Assembly (NCBI GenBank): GCA_958496175.1
Contig: OY292279.1
Span: forward strand, 17,236,001-17,300,000
DNA: 64,000 nucleotides
Direction: 5' to 3'
Origin: Sisyra terminalis
Lineage: Eukaryota > Arthropoda > Insecta > Neuroptera > Sisyridae
The notes under the pieces are model-generated. The model was not told the origin of the DNA. It worked only from the letters and a program-made list of their open reading frames with translations, and searched no databases. The translations under genes were made by a program, and so were the position numbers. Positions 48,765 to 60,751 of the stretch are shown here, in pieces. Within the stretch, counting starts at the first letter, position 1, and each line of letters begins with the position of its first letter.

Positions 48765-50148
48765 TGTCCCTTATCTACAAAACATTGAACAGAAATAGTT
48801 AAATAATGCATTTGATTAGCCAACACCTAAAATCCACCTGATTTAACTTGCGTGAAATGATTGTTGCAGTTTATATTGAAGACATCAATTGCCTTTAGTA
48901 TTTCTCTATTGTACAAATCGATAGTACGTGACTGGCATTGCCATTTAATTTAACGCATGAAAATTGTTTGAATCTTTTCTATTTGTTGTGATTACATATT
49001 CTTATTGCTGTTTTTGTTACCTTCATTTGAAAATGAGGTTATTTTTCCCATGGAATATGAATTACTAATTGGAAAATGAAACGCATGCGTATGTTTCAAT
49101 GAAGATTATTTTTTTGATTAATTTTTAACAAATTTAACAATTTTCATAATTTTGAAATTATTTCAATGAAATCTAAATACTTCAGGTGATTGTAAGCATT
49201 CTAACAGAAAATTTTAAGTACTTTCAAATCGAATATTGTTGACCTAATTATCAGACAATGTCAAATTTTAAAGGTCATATTTTTCATTAAAATATTTTTT
49301 ATAACATGCAAAATTAATTCTTATTGACGAAAATAAATCAATCATTGAATATAAATTAAAATATAAACAAAGAAGAACATCCTGAAAATGTTAAAAATGA
49401 TATTTATTGATTTTCTTTCAAAATGTTTAAAATTAAATGAGAAATGCTACCAACCAATTTGGCGACAGTTAAATTGGTAAAAGTGGAAAATCCCTAATTT
49501 TAAAATAGAACCAATAGAACCAATAGAACCAAAACCGCTTGTTATTGTTATGATCGTTATGATTCATAATATCAGATCAGTTAACTTTAAATTTGAGTTT
49601 TGCCCAAAAAATTGAAATAAAACCTTGTGAAACTTTAAAAATGTGTTCATAAATCTATCAATTATTGATTGGAAAGTTAGAAAAAAGTTTCATTCGTCGA
49701 TAATTTCTAATGGAAAGCCCGAAAAAACGGCAGCAAAGTTACAGGTAAATTTAAAAAATCAATATCGATTTATTTGTCAATCTTTCTGTGTAATTCTTTA
49801 GAGTTTAAACTTTAAACACATAAGGAATTATTGCGAGAAATATAAATATTGTTAAATTATTTTTACTTAGGAATAGTAATAAGAACGTAAAATTAGCATA
49901 ATCGAAGCGTAAATTGTTAATACCAAGCATCGAAGGCAAGGTAGAAACCGAAGGTTTCTTTATTATATATATCATTGATATTGTATATTATTATACACAT
50001 TTCTTTATACTTAAGTAAACATATGCAAGGACTTAGTTAAAATTTAAATTGAAGGGGGCATACAAGAAAAAACAGTATTATGCAGTCAAAGTTAATTCAA
50101 GTCAATAATTTCACATTAATAAAGCTATTTCATCAATACTGCTCCTTT
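48765..50148. other. AT-rich intergenic DNA
   Basis: No gene seen. It includes the upstream side of MEAK7 and a short tandem AACCAATAG run near 49505-49530. A 5' exon of MEAK7 is possible but not visible. Confidence 0.45.
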
Positions 50149-50303
50149 AAACCTACTGGTGGTCGAGTGATCATCGTAATCGCTCCAAAACCTATGGGTA
50201 ATGGGTTTAAATCTCGTAATGCGGGTAAATTTTCAGAATTTATGAATGCTAGAGTCGCTAAAGACCTTAGAAGTTAAAAAGCGACAATAAATCATTAATA
50301 AAG
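50149..50303 (+). repeat. tRNA-derived SINE copy (+), variant subfamily
   Basis: Head CCTACTGGTGGTCGAGTG, CGCTCCAAAACCTATGGGTA, degraded B box GGTTTAAATCT, CGTAATGCGGGTAAATTTTC, AGAGTCGCTAAAGACCTTAG and GCGACAATAAAT. It shares private changes and 5' flanking sequence with the copy at 55653. Confidence 0.9.
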
Positions 50304-50506
50304 AAAAGACTGCTTCTCTCTTTTTTTTTTGCTAATATCCCTAACACTATATTTCTACGTACACTAAGTATATCCCTGTTAAAGAAGGAATTTAAAGGCA
50401 ATTCAAATGTTCAATAGAAATATGTGAAAAAAATATTTTAAAAACCTCGTTCCTATTGATAGATGCTGATAGTTCCTATTGATAGTTCCTACTGATTGAT
50501 GCACTG

Positions 50507-50768
50507 AAAAGGTAAAAATAAGTTTATGATCTTAATCTTCCTACCGATTGCACCATCGATATTTAGGCCATCGATATTAGCCATTTAATGAGAATCGTAA
50601 GCTATCTAGTTGTGCATCAAAGCGAAGGATGTAATTTTATTTACAAGTTGGTAATAAAGAACACCCCTCGCTTTGATGTACAACTAGATAGCTAACGATT
50701 CTCATTAATTGGCTAATATTGATGATGCAATCGGTACGAAGGTTCATAAACTTATTTTTTACCTCTTT
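50507..50768. repeat. Inverted-repeat element, 260 bp
   Basis: The left AAAAGGTAAAAATAAGTTTA, ACCGATTGCACCATCGATAT and GAGAATCGTAAGCTATCTAG with TTGTGCATCAAAGCG are mirrored on the right by CGCTTTGATGTACAA, CTAGATAGCTAACGATTCTC, GATGATGCAATCGGT and TAAACTTATTTTTTACCT. Arms of 100-120 bp flank a loop of about 40 bp. Confidence 0.85.
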
Positions 50769-50814
50769 AGAGCATTTTGTCAATCGAAGCGACGTTTTTA
50801 AAATCTTTCGGTTC

Positions 50815-51013
50815 AAGTGTACTTTGCACACCCACAATCTAGCAACGTTGCATTTTCGACTTTGTTTTTAATTTAATTCGCAATATTTTTGTTAATTCAA
50901 TTCTAATATAGTATAATTCTCTCTGTTGTGGCTAAATTTTTATTATGGAATTAAATTAAAAACAAAGTCGAAAATGCAACATTGCCAGATTGTGGGTGTG
51001 CTAAAGTACACAT
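50815..51013. repeat. Palindromic MITE (AACGTTGCATTTT family), best copy
   Basis: The left AGTGTACTTTGCACACCCAC and CTAGCAACGTTGCATTTTCG pair with the right CGAAAATGCAACATTGCCAG and GTGGGTGTGCTAAAGTACAC. The interior has TTTTTAATTTAATT and its inverse, plus CTAAATTTTTATTATGG. Arms of about 75 bp. Non-coding. Confidence 0.85.
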
Positions 51014-51430
51014 GAGCCAATCTTTTTATTTTATTCTTTTTAGTCTTTTAATATATTTTTAATATCAATTTTGTCAATTATTGTTTCAAATTTGAACTTA
51101 CTGATTGTTGTCATCAAATTGACTCACTTTTACATGCGTCTGTGAAGGTAGGCAACCTCAAAGTTAAATACTTTATTATAGTAGAAATATTTCGTGGTTA
51201 TTAACGTTATTAAACTTTAAGACGGGTCCATGCGTTGTCATCGAGAGTAAGCGGGTGTGCCAAAATTCAGCATGATAAAGTGCTGAGAAGTAGGTGAAAA
51301 ATTAGATTATAAGTTCTGTACCTTACAAAGTAAGTTAATAGAAGCGAAGTAAAAATCATAATAGAATTCGTTTAAAGTTATCAAAGGTATTTTAAATGTA
51401 ATGATTTCAAAATGCCTTTTTTAACAGGAT

Positions 51431-54192
51431 ACTTTACAGATAACTTCCTGTTAGAAGGTGGAAAGTAATCCTCTCCTCGACTACTTACATGAGCATGGAT
51501 TTACATTCCGCTCTTGAAAATATCTTAAGAATGTAGAATATATCATAATTAGCAAATTAGTCAGTCTGCGATGGTGTGAGACAATTTTTTCAAATAAAGT
51601 CGGGTTTAATTCTTAAAAAAAAAACATTCATCGAGCTCATTACAATCATGTATATAGGTAAATTTAATTAATAGAATGCCGTAGAATACTAGTACCTACC
51701 CGTGAAATATTCACAGCCAACAATGACAAATGGCAAAAATTGGCATTTGAATGAAATCGTAATCGTTTGAACGAAATGACGGTTGAAACTAATGACAAAA
51801 ATCATCTAGTTCAAATTTGAACCAATGATTGTTATATTTGGTTTTCACACGTATGTGTTTAAATACATTCTTTGCAATGCAATTACTATATTGATATATG
51901 TATGTGCTAGAAAATCTATGTCGGATTATGTAGATCGTGATTCATTGATTATAGAGATTTTAATTCATTGTTAAGTTGAGGAAAGTTACTTAAAATTGAA
52001 GAAACCTGAAGAATACTTACTCTGTTTTTCTTATCGTAATTTCAAAGAGGGTACCCTTCTTTATATTTTCATTTTTGTCTAAGCTACTTAGGTGTTAGAA
52101 AAAAAATAAGACAAAACTTCAAAATTTCTTCTTAATTCTTTATTTATAGTTATTATACATACTTTAAGTAAATATATATTTTATTTTTGGTGTCCAGCAC
52201 TTGCAAACCCGATCTCTACTCAAATCCTTCAGTATATTTTTACAAAATATATTTTATCCATTCACTTTTCCAAAATTGTCCTATTCTTCACTTTTTCTGA
52301 TCTAGTTTAAATATTTTTATACTCTTTATTTAATAATTACTCTATTTAATTTGAGGAAATAAAAGTTAAAATAATATCACAATAAATATATTTATGTATT
52401 AGGTACTTAAAAAAGTAATTCACTTGTCCAAAATTGAAATCAAAAGCTTTTCCATTTTCTGGTCCAAAAAGATTTCCTCTACACTCTACGAAACATTAAA
52501 GTAAAGAAAATTGAAAGAACACTTTTCAATTAATTGTAAAATTCAACGGTTAAAATTGGCAATGGCTTATAATTTTCCCTATCGAAAATACGCCCACAAA
52601 TAAATTTGGCAAAATTTGAGCGTTAAATTCTATTTTTTCTTTAAACTTTTTAATTTTAAAAATGAGCGAAATTGGCTGATTTTATTTTGGATTTTTCTAT
52701 TTTAACTAAACAGGAGGGAATCGAAGTGATTAGGACGGCAAAAATAATGGCGAGCTTACAGTAATTTACCTCTACCTATGTACTTGGCAGTTATTTTTGT
52801 CTAAAGCTTAAAATAAAAGCTTTTTCTGTCCTAAGCGTTTTATCCAATTTGGAAACATGTTTCTTTTGTAGCAGACTTATTTAAATATAAATTATTTTCT
52901 TGTAATAAAAAAAGTCTTTAAAAAAACGTAAATAGATTAAAATAATCACAAGTGCTTCTTTTGTAAATCGAAATATTCAAATAGTGCTTAACATAAAAAT
53001 ATATTCGTTGATAAAAAATATTTACGTCACTTTAATCACATTCATTAAAAGTTTAAATAGACATATTTTTTTTTTGATTTACTAAAATATAACAAAATAA
53101 ATTATTTATTTTCTAACAAGGAATGCTTTGTATGCGAAATTAACTTAAAAACTTAAATCAGTAGGCAGTATTGTGTTTAATAAGATAGTTGACAATAAGA
53201 AAGAATATAATTTCTGCTTTTTGGGTTTTTGATTATATAATCTATAATTATGTAGTAACGTAACTTAGATTTCGTAGGTTTTTAAGCAAATTTCAACTAC
53301 GGAACCCCTACTAACGTTTGAACTGTTTATATGAAGGAATATTATTTTTTAACTTATGTTAATAACAAAATATAAATAAATCAAGAGAATTAGGAAATGA
53401 CAAATTTCATTTTTCACGAATCTATTAATAATCTCATAAAATATAGAAAATTTTTGACTTATCGGAAATATTGTCATTATTATATTAGTGATAATATTGT
53501 CACACTATTTAAGCATTTTTTTAATAAAAAAAGTTTATTAAATATATGATTTTTTTATATATTAATACTAATTAAATAAGTTTTCAAAGGGGCCCGAAAG
53601 CATTGCTGCCAGTTGCTTCCCGGTAGCTACGTCACTGTTAATGCATGAAATTCTGGCGTCTATTTAACGTTTATTTTAATGAAATTTGAACTACAAATAT
53701 TAATTATTTTACTCGCCATAGGGAACATATTATTACTAAATAAAAATAACGGAAGGCATTCTCATATAACTGGGGAATGAAAGAATTCTAGCCTTCATAA
53801 TAAGGGGGAATATATCACTGAATAAGTCCTAGAAAATTACTTAGTAAAAACGTCTAATTGTTGACTTACAGAATGAATCACATTTATCTTTACTTGTTCT
53901 AGCAATATTTTAATTTTTTTTTTTGAGTTAATAAAAAATATTAACAAGGATTTTGGAAACTGTCAACTACCTTATCAAATTTTGGTCATTTTCGCCCAGC
54001 AAAAACATTTTGGCTTACTTAAAGAATTTGACCAATATAAAACTATATATGCGTTATCATTTAAATCTGACAAAATAGTTTCTCTTTTTTCCTAAATTGA
54101 CCTCTAAAAGGTGTTTGAACATTAAAAAGATTTTTCTTCAATAAAATTAATGTCGGCTATTGTCTTGCAAAATCCTGTTCAAAGACTTAGTC
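51431..54192. other. AT-rich intergenic DNA, no gene seen
   Basis: A long stretch with no supported gene or repeat copy. The part nearest 54192 should include the TMEM198 3' UTR. Confidence 0.5.
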
Positions 54193-57100
54193 TCATCGGT
54201 GCAAATTGATTTCGCCGTGGCTATCATCCTCGCTTTCTGTTAACGCTGCTAACTGGGCATCCGGAAGAATTGTAATATGTGTTGCATCCGACTGAAGAGT
54301 GCTGCATTCTCCCGGAGCTCCCAGTTCGTTTTTCTTTTGTATCGACTTGACAAAATTTTGACTGATTACATCACCATGAGCCGTACGTACCTGATAAAGG
54401 TACCGATACTTTTTCTGCCGTAATTCGGCACGTTCTGCCCGAGTTCGACCGCGTTGCACATTTCCTCGTGACTTCTTTCTCGATCCTATTGCTATAAAAC
54501 GACAAACTCTTAACTACAAGAATAACAAATACACTAAACTAACTTACGTTCTCGGTGATAAATTCCACGTCCCGTCAAAGTACATTGCACCACCAAACCC
54601 AGAATCAAAAAGCTTGGCCATATAGCCAATATAATCCACGAGAACCAGCAAGGAGGATCAACCGGTTGGCGAAATGAAGCTCTCTCCCAAATCCATCGAA
54701 TCAAAGCCCATTTTTCAATAAAATAATCGACCGAAGTCAGTGTCAAAGCACCGCCATATACAGCTGTTCCAAAAATTGTCAACCCCTTCATCCATTGCAA
54801 ATTGATTACAGAAAAAAGTAATCCGGACCCCAATAAGGTTCCAAGAGTGATCCAAATAGATGTTGAAGTTTCTTCTAGTAAGAAATCCGCAATTGTCAAT
54901 CCTCCGAGAGCTATTATAAGTCCGGTATGTAATCCTGTGATGAATAGTCCAATGTACTGAATTAGCATTGTTATCAATCCAAAAAGGATTCCAGCTAAAA
55001 GAGCTACACCTGAAAAAACATGTAAAACATATTTACAAATTAATAGGAATGCATCTAACAAGATTTTGCGACTACTTTTAACAAATCCATTTTAGTTCGG
55101 TCAATCCTTGTAAATCTAGGATTTTCAGCTTTTTTTTTAACAAAAAATTTTCCTAACACTCCAGACCGAAATTCGTTTTTCCCTGTTTGATTTATTAATA
55201 ACTTTCTGGCTAGAAATATGGATCAATTTCGTTAAATGAATTTTCATATATATTCTATTGAACTTAAATAATTTAAGAATGACACTCAACTGTGCTTTTG
55301 CTAACTGAAAAATAACCCAAATCTTCAACTTACACCAAAAGAGTTCGGCTCAGTCAAACCAAGTAGCGTTTAGAGCAGTGGTACTTAACCTGGATTCAAT
55401 CGAACCCCAGGGGTTCGGTGAGTCAGTCTCGCAGGTTTGGTGGTGGTCAAGTCACATCTCGGACTAATATAAACTAAGAATAAATATACCTATTTGAATT
55501 TTAAAAATCATACTATGTTTTTCCAATTACGAAGGGTTCGGTGAATGAACATATGAAATTGTTGGGGTCAGTACCTCCAACAAGGTTAAGAACCACTGGT
55601 CTAGAGCTGAAAACTGTTCGGCTTTAAATTATTTCATCAAGACTGCTCCATTAAGCCTACTGGTGGCCGAAATCAATATAACCGCTCCAAAACCTGTAGG
55701 TAATGGGTTCAAATCTCGTAATGGGCAAATTTTCAGTATTTCTCAGTTTACAGATTTTTATAAACCCTAGAGTCACTAAAAACTTTAGTAGTTAAGTAGC
55801 GACAATAAATAACTAATAAAAAAAACTGCTCTATGTTAACTGATACTCTATTCTTAATTGATTTAAATTAACATATTAAAGGCTTAAATCTTCGGCAGAA
55901 GTTCAAGACTCTTAATAGTTCTAACTTTAATTAAAATATGTATGGTCTATAATAAAAATATTAAATCTCCGAGTCTAGAGAAGTCATCTACTGCAAAAAT
56001 ACAACTAATAACACATCATTGTGAAGTCAAAGATAAAATAACTTTTCTAAATATCAAGAAAAGAAAGTAGGTACTACATTAGTACCAAAAACAACCCTCT
56101 TCACCCATTCCTCAACTAACTATACACAGTTTACATCAATGATTCTTAACCTAGTTTCAATTGAACCCCAGAAGTTAAATGAGTTAGTCTTTCAGGTTCG
56201 GCGGGTTTTTAATAGTTTTGTTCATCTTTTGCACCTATGTATAAATACGTACCTATATTTTGACTTTGAAAAAATCATAGTTTATTTTTCAATTACGAAA
56301 GATTTAGTGGATGTGAATATGACACTGAGGGGGGGGGGTCAATACTTTCAACAAAGTTAAGAACCACTAGTTTAGATTCTTTTATACAAGTTTGTTTATA
56401 TTTTTGGTAACTAAAATGCATCGTTGGATATACAACGGTCTGGAAAGTTTGGAAACTGAAGTCAGCCAAATTTGGCAACGTTACATTTTCTACTTTGTTT
56501 TTTACTATATTCAAGGTTTTTTTTTTGTTGATTCAATTCTAATATGTTGTAATTGTCTCTTGTGGCTAAATTTTCATTATGGACCGATTTATTCGTAAAT
56601 TAAATTAAAAACAAAGTAGAAAATGCAACATTACCATATATTCAAAATATCCAGATATATTTAAAATTTGGTAAACAAACATATATGTAAAGAACTTGTT
56701 GGTAGTTATATAGATGAAAAATCACAATATTGTTTAATTTTATATGATAATTTTTTCACAAAATTTATATAATTGAGAATTTTTGTGTAAGTTAGATCAG
56801 GGGAAAAAGCGAATTTTAGGATGGTAGGTCAGGGAATTTGTGTTGAAGAAAAAGACTGGATACCTTGGTATCTTATTCAAAAGTTCTAAGAAATTTTTCT
56901 TATTGAAATATTTGATAATGGTTTTAATTTAAATTAAAGAATTTTCCTTACCAGCTTCTCCATATGGAGGAAGTAATCTTTCTTGAATTGTTATCAAGTA
57001 GACGATGACAGTCCCAAAAATAAATCCAATCAAAAACATTACCAGCTTAAAACATCGATATCCTACAAAAATCTTATATTAGGTTACAAATAAAGAAATA

Positions 57101-57321
57101 TCAACTAAACAAATTACCACAAAACGTAAATAAAATTCCAAATATAATCAAAACACTGAATATTGAAGCCGATGGAATGTCGTAGACATAATTAATTTGA
57201 TCACAAACAGGCCCCGCTAGGGGCGGATTATTCCGTATTCCTGGAGAATTCGGGGAAAATGTTGTCACATTGGGCTGCCGAGACGGAACCAAAAGGCCCG
57301 TATATACTCCGTTCGACATTT
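54193..57321 (-). CDS. TMEM198: TMEM198 homologue (seven-pass membrane protein)
   Basis: Four coding exons (57319-57118, 57062-56952, 55009-54548, 54491-54193) give 357 aa; vertebrate TMEM198 is about 360. The N-terminal tail (about 45 aa) ends in CDQINYVYDIPSASIFSVLI. Seven hydrophobic helices follow, including FKLVMFLIGFIFGTVIVYLI, VALLAGILFGLITMLIQYIG and WFSWIILAIWPSFLILGLVV. After the last helix come a basic segment RKKSRGNVQRGRTRAERAEL, then RYLYQVRTAHGDVISQNFV and an acidic tail. Vertebrate TMEM198 binds LRP6 and promotes Wnt signalling at the plasma membrane; whether the insect protein does so is inference. A splice acceptor lies directly before the ATG (tatag|AAATG), so a non-coding first exon lies upstream. 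The 1.9-kb second intron holds two hAT MITEs, a SINE and a palindromic MITE. Confidence 0.93.
55376..55598. mobile_element. hAT-type MITE with 8-bp target duplication
   Basis: Ends CAGTGGTACTTAACCTGG and AAGGTTAAGAACCACTG are inverted repeats of hAT type. They are flanked by GTTTAGAG (55368-55375) and GTCTAGAG (55599-55606), 7 of 8 identical. 223 bp, non-coding, in the TMEM198 intron. Confidence 0.9.
55653..55827 (+). repeat. tRNA-derived SINE copy (+), variant subfamily
   Basis: AAGCCTACTGGTGGCCGA, then a small change in the A-box region, CGCTCCAAAACCTGTAGGTA, GGGTTCAAATC, CGTAATGGGCAAATTTTCAG, CTAGAGTCACTAAAAACTTT and GCGACAATAAATAACTAATA followed by an A-run. Its 5' flank (TTTCATCAAGACTGCTCCAT) nearly equals that of the copy at 50149. 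Confidence 0.9.
56137..56369. mobile_element. Second hAT-type MITE of the same family
   Basis: Starts CAATGATTCTTAACCTAG and ends AAAGTTAAGAACCACTA. It is flanked by GTTTACAT and GTTTAGAT (7 of 8). The interior parallels the 55376 element (CAATTGAACCCCAGAAGTT, CAATTACGAAAGATT). A G-run of nine bases lies near 56330. Confidence 0.85.
56470..56640. repeat. Palindromic MITE (AACGTTGCATTTT family)
   Basis: GGCAACGTTACATTTTCTAC on the left pairs with GTAGAAAATGCAACATTACC on the right. The interior CTAAATTTTCATTATGGACC matches the copies at 40.4 and 50.8 kb. It lies in the TMEM198 intron. Confidence 0.8.
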
Positions 57322-59282
57322 CTATAAAAAGAAGAAAAAAATGTTTAATTTCTGGCCTTGAAAACTTGAAAAGTTGAATAAATTGAAAATGTCTTTCTCC
57401 TATACATTTCTGTACGGTTTTACGTTCTACTTACTCGATATGTAATTAACAAGTAACTGAATAATGGAAGAGAAATTTATAGGGAATTTAGGTGACTAAC
57501 ACTTCCGATTTTTAAAGTGCGAATAAAATAATGGAAAATCGCAAGAAATATGTTCGTTTAGTAATTAATAAGTTTGGATATTTGAGTAATTATGACATCA
57601 TTTAATTGCTGATGAATAATTTGAATAAATTTAAATACCTGAAGTTGGAAAGATTTGAAATTTTCTCGCAACAATGCAAATTATGAATTACCGACGTAAA
57701 CAAGTTGAGTCCTGTTTGACCCTGTTGAACCCTGTTCGATCCTTTTGTTGTCTGCAAATTTGGATTTTTTTTTGTCGAGTCGATTAGAAATTGCACTTGG
57801 ACATCGTAACAGGAACGTTGATCTCAATTCTTACAAAACAATTTATCCTCGTAAATAGATTTGACCTATTTGTAATCACGCAAATGATCACTTAATCAAA
57901 CATATTTGCATTTGAGCCAGCTTTTTGCCAATCGGGAGCACAATAGGGTTTTTTTGACAACGTATTGTTTCAATTGAGACATGAGTCTATTAGACGTTTT
58001 CACATGGTATTAATTGTATCATATTTATTAAATTTTATTCCGGGCAAGCCCGGAACTCGTTATCACGTCACTGACGCGTTTTTCGTGCAGTTTTTCCAAG
58101 TGCATTTAACTAATTAGGACCCAAACACAAAAATTACGTCCTGTTACGTCGTTTAATGTTGACACTTTAATGCCAGTGAAAAGCATACAGATGTCAGATT
58201 TGAGAGGACAAACAACACGGCAATGTCAGACGCATTCGGGAAGCTTCGCCGTCGCTTTGACTCTTTGTTACGAAAATGCCGAACAATTACGATTTTTGTG
58301 CGGTAAATGAATCAGCTACATGAAAAATTCTTATTTGTCATTTTCACATAATTTTCCCAAATTTCAAACTAAATCAATAGCATTTTCAGTGGCAACTATG
58401 CGAAAAACTTCGAGAATATCACCGGACTAAATATGAAAATTAAACAAAATTCTTGGTCAATTAAAAATTGTTTCTTTTCTTAATTAAAAATAATTTGATT
58501 CAACCTATTTGATTCTTATAATAAACTATTTAGGTACCTTTTTTATTTTTCTGAAAGAGTAATGTAATTAAAGTTTATATTTTGCGAGAAATGAATAATA
58601 TTTTTTTGGGAAAAATTTAAGCTGTGACGTATAGGCAATATCTTTACATGTGTACATTGCTGAATGCCATAACAGTCGACCAGTGGGGGAAAATAAAAGT
58701 AGGATATGATTCAATCGGATGGTAATGGCGGAAATGCACTAAATTCCGTTGATAGTAACGGCGAAAAATGAACCTTTGAACCGTACTTTATGGTTTCAGA
58801 GAAGTAAACACGCGCGACCATCATTCTCCGTTCGGCTATTAGCGATGGAGTGTGTTGTGTTTTCTTGCAATTCATAACCCAATTTTCTTCTGTTTTTTTT
58901 TTCGTTGAAATTTAATAAAAAATATATTGAAATTATGTTAGTTAATGTTTCAATTGTTATTTATATAATGTCAATATTTTATTTACGTGTTAATCGTTTT
59001 TGATTGCAATTCTCATGTGCATTTAATAATAAAAACAAGTGACAGTCGTTGAGTTTCACTTCTTTACAATTGGGAAAAAAAAATGCTCGTTTTTTGCGAG
59101 GGATGTTGAATGTTGTTACAGAAAAATGTGAAATTAAAGTGGTTTTGTTGGGAGATATTTTTTTTTTTGGGATTTATGCGGTAGAAATTTGAAGAATGTC
59201 ATAGTGGCTTGTGGATGTTGAGCGAGTGTCATTTGTTTTTTGTTTTGTTTTTTCATTCGGATTTTGGTTTTGTGGCGAGAAC
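57322..59282. promoter_or_regulatory. Divergent promoter region, TMEM198 / AGAP
   Basis: Divergent genes face away from this stretch. It has two patches richer in CpG than the surroundings, about 58030-58320 and 58680-58870. The first has TTCCGGGCAAGCCCGGAA (58038-58055), which is an 8-bp-arm palindrome, followed by CACGTCACTGACGCG and TTACGTCCTGTTACGTCG, which contain several TGACGT-like half sites. No coding exon is evident. Start sites cannot be fixed by eye. Confidence 0.45.
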
Positions 59283-59457
59283 ATGAGTTCGCGAACTCAT
59301 CTGCAATCGTATTTGAATAATTCGCTGGCGATTCGGCAGGAAATCCAGAGATTCGAAAGTGTGCATCCCTCGATTTATGCCATTTACGATCTGATCGAAC
59401 TCTTCCCGGACGATTTGTTGGCACAGAAAATCCGCGACCACGTCGTATGCATTGAAG
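59283..59457 (+). CDS. CenG1A: AGAP / centaurin-gamma Arf GAP, first coding exon (partial)
   Basis: The exon encodes [20 protein letters not shown], then [20 protein letters not shown] and [15 protein letters not shown], ending GAAG|gtattt. The [16 protein letters not shown] block followed by IRxHVxxIE is the conserved N-terminus of AGAP1/AGAP3 proteins, just before their Ras-like GTPase domain. These proteins carry GTPase-like, PH, ArfGAP and ankyrin domains and regulate Arf-dependent membrane traffic. The downstream domains are outside the window, so the first intron is at least 4.5 kb. An in-frame upstream ATG at 59211 would add 24 residues rich in Phe ([17 protein letters not shown]). I prefer the ATG at 59283 because family similarity begins there. 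Confidence 0.88.
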
Positions 59458-60751
59458 GTATTTGTAATGATGCTCTTTAAAAATACAAATAAATAACGCA
59501 AATAACCTTGAAAGTCACTGAAAAAAACGTTACTTACTGTTCATAATATTCCATTTAAGTGACGTAATTTCGGATTTATTTTCTAAACATAGACTAGATA
59601 CGTGTCTTTAGGCATTTTAAGTCTTTTAAATATTATCATTTTCTCGTAAATGCGTGGCCCCGTGCCAGTAATGCGGGGATAACATTTTTGAAATTCGGCC
59701 AAAAGTTGTACGATAAGAAAAACAAAACAAAAAGAAAAGGTCTTTTCTTCCCACCCTTATTGTAACAGCAGGTACATTTTACAACCCTTAGTACATAGTG
59801 ACTAGGACAATTTACACCTGTTGATTTCACAGTGGTCGTTAACCCAAACTTCTGCCACCAAAACAACCCAAAAATTCGGACTTCCGAAAAAGATTTTAAG
59901 CATCCAAAAAAAAACAAACCTATTAAAAACTGGTTTTTCAAAATTGTCATAATATGCGGGTGGAATGGATTCCTAAAATAACTCAGAAATTACATAACAG
60001 ATGGATCTGTTTTTTTTCTTTTTAAATTAAAACATTGAATAAATCGAATACATATTGGAAGCTTTAGTTGTCGTTTCTTGGTTGAGTTTGTGGTTTTGTG
60101 GGCACTATGTATTTATATATATTGTAGCAACGGTATTTTATAACTGTAATAAGTGAGAGGTGTGAAGGGAGAAAATTGACGCGTTATAATTTTTTTTATC
60201 AACATCGTTTTATAAATAAAATTAAAACATTAAAACACTGTATTCAGCCTTTACATTGTAATGTTGTTACAATTTAACTTTTCTTAGAAAATTTGTCACT
60301 ATTTAAAGATACTGTTGTTGGAATTGAACAAAGTTTAATTCGTGATTAAAATAGTAAATAATATTTTTAATAACAAACCATTTTAATTAAAGATATCAAA
60401 TTAAAATGGGATACTTTGTTGTCATAAACTTAGGACTATATAGTCCGAACAGGTACAGAGGGCACTTTTGCAATTGATGAAATCATTTAACAGTTTATAG
60501 GTAACATGAGAACATGCGACATTTAAATTTGATTAGTTTATCACGCGACAATTAAAGTTTCGGACTATACATTCTTAATTCGCCGGGTTCCAGAGTTCCT
60601 GGAATAAGTTTTGCAGAACTGAAGATCAAAACTGAAGTTCGTCCGAAAAGGACATATTTCGTACTTATTTTGTTCAATTGACGAAAAACAAGTAAATGAT
60701 AAACGAGTATAACGATAAACATTGTTATTGTTAAAAATAATAACGATTTTG
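59458..60751. other. AGAP first intron, no exon seen
   Basis: Unremarkable AT-rich intronic DNA. Open frames at 59636-59950 and 60552-60827 lack domains; the latter runs into the SINE. Confidence 0.5.

Larger units (their letters stand above)
50370..51430. mobile_element. MITE ends bracketing two further palindromic repeats
   Basis: The left end ATCCCTGTTAAAGAAGGAAT (50370) and right end TCAAAATGCCTTTTTTAACAGG (to about 51428) belong to the same family as the 27.4-kb element. Between them lie two other inverted-repeat elements (50507-50768 and 50815-51013), so the original MITE seems to have been opened by later insertions. Confidence 0.6.
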
